64,000 nucleotides of DNA, taken from Pseudomonas sp. S30. GTDB lineage: Bacteria; Pseudomonadota; Gammaproteobacteria; Pseudomonadales; Pseudomonadaceae. The stretch covers positions 62,001-126,000 of the forward strand of contig NZ_JACVTO010000013.1 in the NCBI RefSeq assembly GCF_016518545.1, written 5' to 3'. The notes under the pieces were generated by a model that was given only the letters and a program-made list of their open reading frames with translations, was not told where the DNA came from and made no database searches. The translations under genes and the position numbers were made by a program. This document shows positions 57,076 to 64,000 of the stretch, one piece after another. Every line of letters begins with the position of its first letter. Within the stretch, counting starts at the first letter, position 1.

Positions 57076-57215
57076 GGGTCTGTCTGAAACGGGCCTGCGC
57101 GAAGGCCAGACAAGACGAAATGGGATGGGCCAGCGCAGTGTACTGGAGTGCGTGAACATTCCCAGCCCGTTTCAGACGCGTGTGAGCGAGTGCAGATCCA
57201 TTTCAGACAGAGCCT
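57076..57215. repeat. Inverted-repeat element (possible MITE remnant)
   Basis: GTCTGAAACGGGC (57082-57094) has an exact inverted copy GCCCGTTTCAGAC at 57165-57177. The overlapping TCTGTCTGAAA (57079-57089) has an exact inverted copy TTTCAGACAGA at 57201-57211. The outer arms give a 140-base unit with matching ends between the DUF4917 gene and glpQ. No clear target duplication is seen. Confidence 0.5.
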
Positions 57216-57305
57216 AGCATGTCATCGAGTTTGTGAGAGTCTTGCACATCCAGGCAATCCCCGCGCGCCCGGTCCTGGCGGCGCGCGGCCCGAGAGGATC
57301 GAATC

Positions 57306-58370
57306 ATGCGAATCTGCGTTCTGCCCCTGGCCTTTGCGCTGTTGTCCACATTCGACGTCCACGCCGAAGAGGGCGCGAGCCTGGCCCAGGCGTCGTCCAT
57401 TCCCCACCCAGCGGTGATCGCCCACCGCGGCGCCTCCTTCGACGCCCCCGAGTCCACCACGCCGGCCTACCTGCTAGCCCGCGAGCTGGGCGCCGACTAC
57501 CTGGAAATGGACCTGCAACGCACGCGCGACGACGTGCTGGTGGTGGTGCACGACGATGTGCTGACACGTACCAGCGACGTCGCCCAGCGCTTTCCCGGGC
57601 GCGAGAACAAACCGGTCAGCGACTTCACCCTGGCCGAGCTGAAATCCCTCGATGCCGGCAGCTGGTTCAACCAGGCCTATCCGCAGCGCGCGCGCAAAGC
57701 CTTCGCCGGGCAGCGCATCCTGACCCTGGACGAGGTGATCGACATCGCCGAGGGCGATCCTGATCGTCGACCAGGGCTGTACATCGAGACCAAGGTGCCC
57801 GGTCAGTTCCCTGGCATCGAGCGCCAGCTCAAGGCACGTCTCCAGGCCCGTGGCTGGCTCGACCAGCCCGGCCGGGTAATCCTGCAGACCTTCGATCGCA
57901 ACAGCCTGGCGCTGCTGCATGAAGAAATGCCGCAGGTGCCGAAGATCCTGCTGTTGTGGGTCGGCAAAGGCAGCATCGAGCCGAAATCGGGCCAGGACTT
58001 CGCCGACTCGGGTGAGCAGGACAAAGCCGCTTTCTACGCTCGCCAGGCGCCGAAGGACACCCAGGAATTCCTGCGCTGGCTGGACGCGGCCAAGGCCGCT
58101 GGCGCCATCGGCACCGGACCCTCGGCGCGCCGCAGCGATCTGGGCGAGCAGAGCTACGCTGACCTGATCCAGCCGTGGATGAACCAGGCCAGCCACGCGC
58201 GTGGATTGTTGGTGCATGCCTACACCCTGGACGCGCCCGAGGATTTCGCCAAGGCCATGGCCGCCGGCGTGGACGGTCTGTTCACCAACCGCGCAGGCCA
58301 GTTGCTGCGGTTCTACAACAGGCCGGCGGTGCCGGAAGAAGCCCAGGTGCTGGACCGCCTGGGCTACTGA
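57306..58370 (+). CDS. glpQ: Glycerophosphodiester phosphodiesterase, periplasmic
   Basis: 354 residues with a signal peptide ending near DVHAEE. GDPD barrel with the metal/catalytic motifs AHRGASFDAPEST and EMDLQRTRDDVLVVVHDD, then IETKVPGQFPG. It hydrolyses glycerophosphodiesters to glycerol-3-phosphate and an alcohol in the periplasm. The start ATG 57306 follows AGAGGATCGA. It stands alone, convergent with sulP; no glpT next to it. Confidence 0.93.
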   Translation: MRICVLPLAFALLSTFDVHAEEGASLAQASSIPHPAVIAHRGASFDAPESTTPAYLLARELGADYLEMDLQRTRDDVLVVVHDDVLTRTSDVAQRFPGRENKPVSDFTLAELKSLDAGSWFNQAYPQRARKAFAGQRILTLDEVIDIAEGDPDRRPGLYIETKVPGQFPGIERQLKARLQARGWLDQPGRVILQTFDRNSLALLHEEMPQVPKILLLWVGKGSIEPKSGQDFADSGEQDKAAFYARQAPKDTQEFLRWLDAAKAAGAIGTGPSARRSDLGEQSYADLIQPWMNQASHARGLLVHAYTLDAPEDFAKAMAAGVDGLFTNRAGQLLRFYNRPAVPEEAQVLDRLGY

Positions 58371-58412
58371 TCGAGGCGCGACGGGTCACCGCGACTTTGC
58401 CCCAGGCATCGC

Positions 58413-60101
58413 TCAAACGCCGCGTCGCGCTCGGTTGCGCCAGACGCGGTACGCCCGGATCCCGGCGCGTACCGAGCCGAACAGCCGATCCTCCATTTCC
58501 CGCGCCATCCCCGATCGCACCAGCAGCCGCAGAAAGGTGCCTCGGGCGCGGGCGATGGCGAAGTGCACGCCTTGCGCCTCGAGCGTGTCACGAACCTCGC
58601 GCAGGGCCGAGATGCCGGTCACGTCGATGCTGCTCACCGCCTCGGCGTCGAACAGCACCGCCCGCGGCTCGGGCTCGCGCTGTACGGCTTCGAGCAGGCG
58701 CTGTTTGAAATAGTCGGCGTTGAAGAACAGGATCGCATCGTCGAACCGGTACACCACTAGCCCCGGCACCGTCCGCGCCTGCGGGTGCCGGCGCACGTCC
58801 ACCTGGCCCTCGGTACCCGGCAGCCAGCCCAGTACCGCATCGGTCGGCTGATAGATGCTGTAGAGCAGGCGCAGGATCGCCAGGGTCACGGCGAACACGA
58901 TGCCAGGCAGCACGCCCAGCCCCAGTACGCCTAGCGTGGTCAGCAGGCACAGCCAGAACTCGAAGCGGCTGAGGCGGCGAATCCTACCCAGCGACCTGAC
59001 GTCGATCAGCCCCCAGCCGGCCATCAGCAGTACCGCCCCGAGCGCAGCTTGCGGAATCCAGGCCATGGGCGCGGTGAACAGCAGCAGGATCAGCGCGATC
59101 ACCAGCGCGGCGATGATGCCCACTAGCTGACTCTTGCCGCCGACCATGTCGTTGACCGCCGTGCGCGAATCCGCCCCGCTGATGGCGAAGCCCTGGGAAA
59201 GGCCCGCCGCCAGGTTGCTCACGCCCAGGGCGACGAACTCGTGGTTGGCGTTGATCGCATAGCCATGGCGCGCGGCGAAGCTGCGCGCGGTGAGCATGGC
59301 ACTGCAGAAACTGACCGTGGCGATGCCCAGCGCATCGCGCAGCAGGCTCTTGGCTTCGTCCAGGCTGCTCTGCGGCCAGCGCAGTTCGGGCATGCCGGCA
59401 GGTACCGGTCCAAGCACGGCCACGCCGAATCGGTCCAGGCCGAACAGGGCCGCCAGCAGGGTGAACACCGCGACGGTGACCAGTGCCGCCGGCAGCCTCG
59501 GGTAGCGCCGGGGCAGCCAGATCAGCGAGGCCAGCGCGCTCAGACCCAAGAGCAGCGTCAGCCAGTGGATCTCGCCCAGGCGTTCGAGCAGATTCATCAG
59601 GCTGAGGATGAAGCCGTCGCCCTCGACGCTGAAACCGACCACCTTGGACAGCTGACCCGCGATCAGGCTCAGGCCGATGCCATTGAGGTAGCCGATCAGG
59701 ATCGGCCGCGAGAAGAAGCTGGCGATGAAGCCTGCGCGCGCCAGCCCTGCGGCGATCAGCATCACCCCGACCAGGAGCGTGACGAGCACCGCCAGTTCGG
59801 CGATGCGCTGCGGGTCACCCAAGGCCAGCGGCGCCACGGCACCGGCGATCATGGCGCACGTGGCTGCATCAGGGCCGACCATCAACTGCCGTGAACTGCC
59901 GATCAGCGCATACACCACCATGGGTGCGATGCACGCATACAGGCCGTACTGCGGCGGCAGGCCGACGATCTGGGCATAGGCGATGGCGATGGGAATCTGG
60001 ATCGCCGCGACCGACAGACCTGCTTGCAGGTCGGCCCTGAACCATTCGCGGCGGTAACGCAGGAGGTTGGCCAGGCCTGGCAGCCAACGGGATAGAAACA
60101 T
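58413..60101 (-). CDS. SulP-family anion transporter with STAS domain
   Basis: 562 residues from ATG 60101, AAAGGACTG upstream; a 74-codon upstream extension is not hydrophobic and is rejected. About twelve to fourteen membrane helices begin IPIAIAYAQIVGLPPQYGLYA, the SulP/SLC26 signature, and a C-terminal STAS domain (VSSIDVTGISAL at about residues 495-506) follows. Bacterial members carry sulfate, bicarbonate or C4-dicarboxylates; the substrate cannot be told. No carbonic anhydrase or cys genes are adjacent. Confidence 0.9.
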   Translation of the reverse strand: MFLSRWLPGLANLLRYRREWFRADLQAGLSVAAIQIPIAIAYAQIVGLPPQYGLYACIAPMVVYALIGSSRQLMVGPDAATCAMIAGAVAPLALGDPQRIAELAVLVTLLVGVMLIAAGLARAGFIASFFSRPILIGYLNGIGLSLIAGQLSKVVGFSVEGDGFILSLMNLLERLGEIHWLTLLLGLSALASLIWLPRRYPRLPAALVTVAVFTLLAALFGLDRFGVAVLGPVPAGMPELRWPQSSLDEAKSLLRDALGIATVSFCSAMLTARSFAARHGYAINANHEFVALGVSNLAAGLSQGFAISGADSRTAVNDMVGGKSQLVGIIAALVIALILLLFTAPMAWIPQAALGAVLLMAGWGLIDVRSLGRIRRLSRFEFWLCLLTTLGVLGLGVLPGIVFAVTLAILRLLYSIYQPTDAVLGWLPGTEGQVDVRRHPQARTVPGLVVYRFDDAILFFNADYFKQRLLEAVQREPEPRAVLFDAEAVSSIDVTGISALREVRDTLEAQGVHFAIARARGTFLRLLVRSGMAREMEDRLFGSVRAGIRAYRVWRNRARRGV

Positions 60102-60464
60102 GGGCAGTCCTTTGATGTGTCTCGGTGCAACGCCTGGTATGCACCTCGAACCACTTGGCTGGCAAGTGCTGCGGTGAGTGCTTGTTCCAACGTCTCCCAC
60201 GGGAGAGGGCACTGGCTGCTTCAAGAGAACCCTGGAACTGCACGTCGAGGCGAAGTTTTCCTTCGAGATGATCTCATGCAAGCCTGATGAGGTGGGCCGA
60301 TCGACTCGGCAGCGCATTCGCATCTGCCAAGCGGCGAGGTGCAGGGCGCACCGAGCCTGAACGCTTGATACCCCTGGGTTAAGCCGGTGCTGTCATCCAG
60401 TTGATTTATCTGCCAATGTTAGCGGCGGCGCTGGCCTGAGCGTCGAATCATGTCAGGACGTCGC
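60102..60464. other. Divergent promoter region of sulP-type and LysR genes
   Basis: 363 bases without a supportable gene. It holds a small hairpin CGAAG-ttttc-CTTCG (60251-60265) and, overlapping its end, the odd palindrome GAGATGATCTC (60265-60275). Promoters for both divergent genes must lie here. Confidence 0.4.
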
Positions 60465-61388
60465 ATGACAACAACAATAGAGGTTGGCAGCACTCACGGC
60501 GGGTACCGACGGATCATCCCGTCCATGACCGCGCTTGTGGAGTTCGAAGCGGTTGCTCGCAACAGCAGCATCACAGTCGCCGCTCGCGAGCTCGGGGTGA
60601 CCCAGGCTGCCGTGAGCAAACAGATCAGGATCCTCGAGGAGAGCATCGGCGTTCAGCTCTTCCAGCGTCATCACCGAGGCGTTCGTCTGACCAGTGAGGG
60701 GCAGACGTTGTTTGCGGTGATGTCGGAATCGCTACAGAAGGTCGCGGCGGTGTTCGATCGCCTCTGCGAGGGTCGCAGCGAGCAGCAGTTGGTACTCAGC
60801 ACCACCGCGACGTTTTCGCATCTGCGGGTCATGCCTCGTTTGCATAGCCTCCAATCGGCCCTGCCCCATGTACGCTTGCGGCTGGCCACGCAGATGTTCA
60901 CCGGGGATCTGCGTAACCATGACGTGGACTTGACGGTGCGCTACGGCAACGGCAAGTGGGTGGATGGCAGCGCGCTTCATCTGTTTGACGAGGAAGTTTT
61001 CCCGGTGTGTTCTGCGACGTGGCTTGCTCGCAATTCGCTGCCTTCGTCCCTCGAGGAGCTCTACAGTGCAGATCTGATCGACGCGGAGGCCACCAGCGAG
61101 GGCTGGATGACTTGGCCCACCTGGTTTCGGGCACTGGGCGCGAACCCACCAAAACTCGATTATCGTCTGCACTGCCACTTGTATACAGACACCATTCAAG
61201 CCGCACTCCACGGGCATGGCGTTGCGCTGGGTTGGGGGCGCATGCTCGATCATCTGCTGGCATCGGGCGAACTGGTGCGCTTGACCGATCTTGTGGTCAA
61301 GCCCAGGGAAGCGTACTACCTGGTCGTCCCCCAAGGGCGCGCTACCACCGACACGATCATGAGCCTCGCACAATGGTTACGTAGCTAG
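60465..61388 (+). CDS. LysR-family regulator (GcvA-like)
   Basis: 307 residues from ATG 60465, chosen over an ATG at 60450 because AGGA lies 8 bases upstream. N-terminal HTH (ALVEFEAVARNSSITVAARELGVTQ) and an effector domain like GcvA/AmpR (LATQMFTGDLRNHDVDLTVRYG). Codons 3-5 (ACA ACA ATA region) hold AACAACAA at 60470-60477, a Crc/Hfq CA motif overlapping the start, which suggests catabolite repression of the regulator. It likely controls the MFS gene nearby. Base composition is lower in GC than the core genes. Confidence 0.85.
   Translation: MTTTIEVGSTHGGYRRIIPSMTALVEFEAVARNSSITVAARELGVTQAAVSKQIRILEESIGVQLFQRHHRGVRLTSEGQTLFAVMSESLQKVAAVFDRLCEGRSEQQLVLSTTATFSHLRVMPRLHSLQSALPHVRLRLATQMFTGDLRNHDVDLTVRYGNGKWVDGSALHLFDEEVFPVCSATWLARNSLPSSLEELYSADLIDAEATSEGWMTWPTWFRALGANPPKLDYRLHCHLYTDTIQAALHGHGVALGWGRMLDHLLASGELVRLTDLVVKPREAYYLVVPQGRATTDTIMSLAQWLRS
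60470..60477 (+). promoter_or_regulatory. Crc/Hfq CA motif at the LysR start
   Basis: AACAACAA begins 5 bases after the first base of the start codon, exactly where Crc/Hfq sites usually block translation. Confidence 0.5.
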
Positions 61389-61396
61389 ACGCGGCT

Positions 61397-61573
61397 CTAT
61401 GGCTGCCAATCGAGAATTGGCACCGTCGCCTGCCACGCGTGATGATCTGAACCCAGCCGGCTAATGGAGAGCATGGCGACTTCCTGATACCCGTCGGGCC
61501 GATGGCGTTGTAGACCCTGTCGACCAGGCCGGCGCGCTCGCGAAGGGTGTGGAGGGTTTCCGGCACGTTCACG
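61397..61573 (-). pseudogene. Possible frameshifted remnant of a small gene
   Basis: Directly after the MFS stop the minus strand encodes VNVPETLHTLRERAGLVDRV and YNAIGPTG. Then, one reading-frame shift later at about 61490, it encodes YQEVAMLSISRLGSDHHAW and QATVPILDWQP before a stop at 61397. Both halves have protein-like composition and together fill the gap between the LysR and MFS genes. I do not recognise the family; it could be chance. Confidence 0.35.
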
Positions 61574-62902
61574 TTAGCCAAGCGATGCCGCCTGCTGGAG
61601 ATTCAGTAAGCGTGTTTCCGGGGCCAGCCTCCAGGACATGAGCAGGCCGAAAAAGGTGATCCCTGCGGCCACGTACATCGTCTGTGCGACGCCCAGCGAG
61701 GCCAGCGAAACGGGCACCAGATAGGTGCCGACGGCTGCGCCAATACGGGAGATCGAGGTGCCCGCGCCAACCGCGAAAGCGCGGATTTCAGTAGGGAAAA
61801 TCTCGTTCGGATATACAAGGGTGAGCACCTGTGCACCACCGATGAACAGCGCATAGATGGCGAAGAAAGTCAGGATCCAGGCCCCGGCATCGTCATTCGA
61901 CGCGCCCAGGCCCAACAAGGCGAGGCCCGATACGGCGAAGCTGCCGAGCAGCAAGTTGCGGCGCCCAATCACGTTGATGAGCCTGGTCGATACGATGCAG
62001 CCTACGACGAAGAAGAGGGTGATCAGGATTGCGCCGATCGAGACATCGTCGCCTTTGACGTCCATCGCTGCCAGTACTTTGGGAGCAAAGGCGTAGACGG
62101 CAAAGAGGGGCACGATGCAGCACGTCCAGAATACGATGATGAACAGCATTCGCTTGGCATAGCCCGAGTAGATCAGGCTCCACACGTTGATCTTGTAGTT
62201 AGGGCTTTCTTCCGGAAGATTCTTCAGGGAGAACGCGTTGCCATAAACACGTTTTACGACCTGCTCGGCCTCCTGATCGCGCCCCTTGTTCAGTAGCCAC
62301 CGTGGCGACTCCGGAGTGCCCAAGCGGACGATGAACAGGGCCAGGCCGATGATTGCCGAACTGGCCAATACCCAACGCCAGGCTTGCTCACCCCCTGTGC
62401 GCACTATCAGCTCACCCACTATGTAGGCAGCCGCAGCGCCGGCGAACCATAGAATCGTCAGCATCGCCAGGCGTGGGCCGCGATACTTCTTCGGCATGAA
62501 CTCCACCAGCAGCGATGTGGCGACGGGGTACTCGATGCCTACTGCAATGCCAATGACAAGACGCAGAATGAAGATCGCTTCAGCTGAATCAGCCCAGAAC
62601 TGAGCGACAGAGGCGAGAATGAAAAGGGTGGGCCCCACGAAAAACAAGCGCTTGCGGCCCAGTCGGTCAGTCAGCCATCCGCCAAGAAACCCACCGAAAA
62701 AGATGCCGATCAACGCAGATGCAGCGATCAGACCCTCCCAAAAGCTGCCCAGGGAAAGCGAGGTGGCGATGTGCGTAAGCGCCACACCAATAATGCTCAG
62801 AACATAGCCATCGACGAAGGAGCCTCCGCCGGAGCGTAACGTAAGCAGCTTATGGAAGTTGTTGAGCGGTACATCTTCTATTGAGATATTAGGACTTGTC
62901 AT
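61574..62902 (-). CDS. MFS transporter (metabolite:H+ or sugar-porter type)
   Basis: 442 residues from ATG 62902, with AGGAGAG eight bases upstream; the 29-codon extension in front is rejected. Twelve membrane helices; motif A is GGWLTDRLGRKRLF and the helix-5 region YPVATSLLVEFMP is like the sugar-porter and aromatic-acid families. The substrate cannot be assigned. It is flanked by a LysR gene (convergent side) and a GlxA-type regulator upstream in the same direction. GC content is lower than in the core genes. Confidence 0.82.
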   Translation of the reverse strand: MTSPNISIEDVPLNNFHKLLTLRSGGGSFVDGYVLSIIGVALTHIATSLSLGSFWEGLIAASALIGIFFGGFLGGWLTDRLGRKRLFFVGPTLFILASVAQFWADSAEAIFILRLVIGIAVGIEYPVATSLLVEFMPKKYRGPRLAMLTILWFAGAAAAYIVGELIVRTGGEQAWRWVLASSAIIGLALFIVRLGTPESPRWLLNKGRDQEAEQVVKRVYGNAFSLKNLPEESPNYKINVWSLIYSGYAKRMLFIIVFWTCCIVPLFAVYAFAPKVLAAMDVKGDDVSIGAILITLFFVVGCIVSTRLINVIGRRNLLLGSFAVSGLALLGLGASNDDAGAWILTFFAIYALFIGGAQVLTLVYPNEIFPTEIRAFAVGAGTSISRIGAAVGTYLVPVSLASLGVAQTMYVAAGITFFGLLMSWRLAPETRLLNLQQAASLG

Positions 62903-63065
62903 TTTTCTCTCCTGATAAAAGACTTTTGACGCTGGCAGCGCAACGCAGAGCTCGTCCACCAAAGTGCAAGCGCTCATCGATTTGCCCATCCAGCGCAGCG
63001 CGATAGCGGTTTTGAATCTGTCGAAGGTTGGCAGCGGTCACCGGAGTTATCAGAAAGGCTGATCG

Positions 63066-64000
63066 CTAGATCTCGTACCGGATTTCCTTTGAAGGTGGGT
63101 GCCCGAAAAAGGCACTGTATGACCTGCTGAAATGGGTACACGAAACGAAGCCGCATGCGATCGACACATCGAAGATCGAGGCATTGGAGTTCTGTATGAG
63201 CCGGCGAGCTTCAGTGATCCTGAGCTGGAAGTAGTACTTTTGAGGCGTGGTGTTCAGCTGATCTCTGAATAGCCTCTGAATTTGCCTGACTGACAAGCCG
63301 ACGACCTGAGCGAGCTGTTCGGGACTCAGTGTGTCTTCGAGATTGGTTTCCATCAGCGCTATGATGTCCCTTAGCGCTTTACTGACTTTCGGCTGCTGCG
63401 GTTTCTGAAAACTTCGGTGCTTGCTCTGCTCGGAGTCGAGCGTGTCCAACACCGCATCGGCAAGAGCAGGGCTTGAGCCATACCCCAGCCAACGAATCAT
63501 CATATCGAAAGCACCCGTCGGAGTGGCCGAGGTCATTCTGTTGCGATCAAACACCAAGGCGTCACGAGAGACGTTGGCATAGGGCGCACGCTCAGCGAGC
63601 GCTGTGCGCTGTTCAGCGTGGATCGCGCAGCGATAGCCATCCAGCAGCCCTGCCGCTGCCAAGTACCACGCGCCGTTCCAAAGGCCGCCGAGGGCGATCG
63701 GTAGCCTCGATATCTTCTTGAGCAGAGACGACAGCCAAGCAGGTAGCTTACGGGCGGCGCGAAGGCCCCCGCAAATGATCATCAGGTCCAGGTCAGACAG
63801 GCGGATATCCGTCAGCGGGGTATCCGGGGGGATCGGGATGCCCAGATCGCTCATGATTTCAGCGTGGTTGTGGCTGAACGTGTGCACCCGTACTGCGCCG
63901 GGGCAGAGAAGATTGGCGGTGACCAGAACATCCAATGCCTGGGTGAAGCAGGGCAACGAGAAATTTTCGAGCAGCAGGAAGCCTACTCGGGATGTTTTGC
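63066..64000 (-). CDS. GlxA-type AraC regulator with DJ-1/PfpI domain, start beyond the window
   Basis: 311 codons are in the window; the frame continues without a stop to the right edge, so the start lies outside. At the edge it reads KTSRVGFLLLENFSLPCFTQ, the typical start of the DJ-1/PfpI-like sensor domain. That domain runs to about residue 200 and lacks the usual catalytic Cys (ICGGLRAARK). The C-terminal 100 residues are an AraC double HTH (LSPEQLAQVVGLSVRQIQRLF; FDVSIACGFVSCTHFSRSY). Relatives regulate catabolism of quaternary amines and amino acids. Its target here is probably the MFS gene. Confidence 0.88.
   Translation of the reverse strand, partial: KTSRVGFLLLENFSLPCFTQALDVLVTANLLCPGAVRVHTFSHNHAEIMSDLGIPIPPDTPLTDIRLSDLDLMIICGGLRAARKLPAWLSSLLKKISRLPIALGGLWNGAWYLAAAGLLDGYRCAIHAEQRTALAERAPYANVSRDALVFDRNRMTSATPTGAFDMMIRWLGYGSSPALADAVLDTLDSEQSKHRSFQKPQQPKVSKALRDIIALMETNLEDTLSPEQLAQVVGLSVRQIQRLFRDQLNTTPQKYYFQLRITEARRLIQNSNASIFDVSIACGFVSCTHFSRSYSAFFGHPPSKEIRYEI

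Noticed and set aside
57039..57113. 25-codon N-terminal extension of the DUF4917 protein
   Set aside because: It runs into the inverted-repeat element and lacks a ribosome site, while ATG 57038 has GGAAG upstream and gives the family start.

Overview
The window is a stretch of Pseudomonas chromosome. Codon use is GC-rich, genes are densely packed, and gene content and order match my recollection of the P. putida group: the block pykA - mvaT/turA - purU - mcpG - pit - pcaRK...FTBDC - porin - ttgCBA/ttgR - EmrB-type pump - oxaloacetate decarboxylase follows the PP_1362 to PP_1389 order of P. putida KT2440. That comparison is from memory, not from a search. I saw no tRNA, rRNA, CRISPR array or complete insertion sequence.

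Layout. 1-6971 is core metabolism and housekeeping: 5' end of a class I fumarase, a ferredoxin-type reductase, pyruvate kinase, a TPR lipoprotein, a PilZ protein, exonuclease I, the H-NS-like silencer MvaT/TurA, and PurU. 7123-9981 is an overlapping three-gene operon (glycosyltransferase, deacetylase-like protein, flippase-like membrane protein) that looks like an uncharacterised glycoconjugate or glycolipid pathway. 10151-15722 holds an amino-acid-type chemoreceptor, a HerA-like ATPase and a Pit phosphate transporter. 16083-27832 is the protocatechuate branch of the beta-ketoadipate pathway: pcaR, pcaK, pcaI, pcaJ, pcaF, pcaT, pcaB, pcaD, pcaC and an OprD-type porin. Sequences matching the PcaR box lie before pcaR, pcaK, pcaI and, on the minus strand, before the porin. 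27928-34603 is the TtgABC solvent/antibiotic pump with its divergent repressor TtgR and an intact-looking operator.

34676-44188 carries accessory transporters, small redox enzymes and regulators, among them a 64-bp near-perfect palindrome between an araC-type gene and a small monooxygenase gene. 42647-47273 is an alpha-ketoglutarate uptake unit: permease plus MifR/MifS-type two-component system, with a good sigma-54 promoter, an 18-bp palindromic upstream site and a Crc/Hfq-type CA motif. 47358-55997 has periplasmic beta-glucosidase BglX, a TPM-domain protein, a methyltransferase and a FecI-FecR-FecA iron surface-signalling unit with Fur-box-like sites. 56019-60101 has a DUF4917/SIR2-like protein, GlpQ and a SulP transporter. 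From about 60450 to the end, base composition drops visibly toward about 52-53% GC in sampled lines. This part holds a LysR gene, a possible frameshifted gene remnant, an MFS transporter and a truncated GlxA-type regulator, and may be a later acquisition.

How it fits together: aromatic acids enter through the porin and PcaK, are converted by PcaBDC, PcaIJ and PcaF to succinyl-CoA and acetyl-CoA, and are controlled by PcaR; the neighbouring TtgR/TtgABC pump exports toxic aromatics. The strongest new leads are regulatory: the palindrome at 41177-41240, the kgtP control region, the PcaR-like box on the porin, an NtrC-consensus site at 36343-36359, and a miniature-element-like inverted repeat at 57076-57215. 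No single gene cluster here is convincingly a wholly new system; the 7123-9981 operon and the lone SIR2-like protein are the best candidates.
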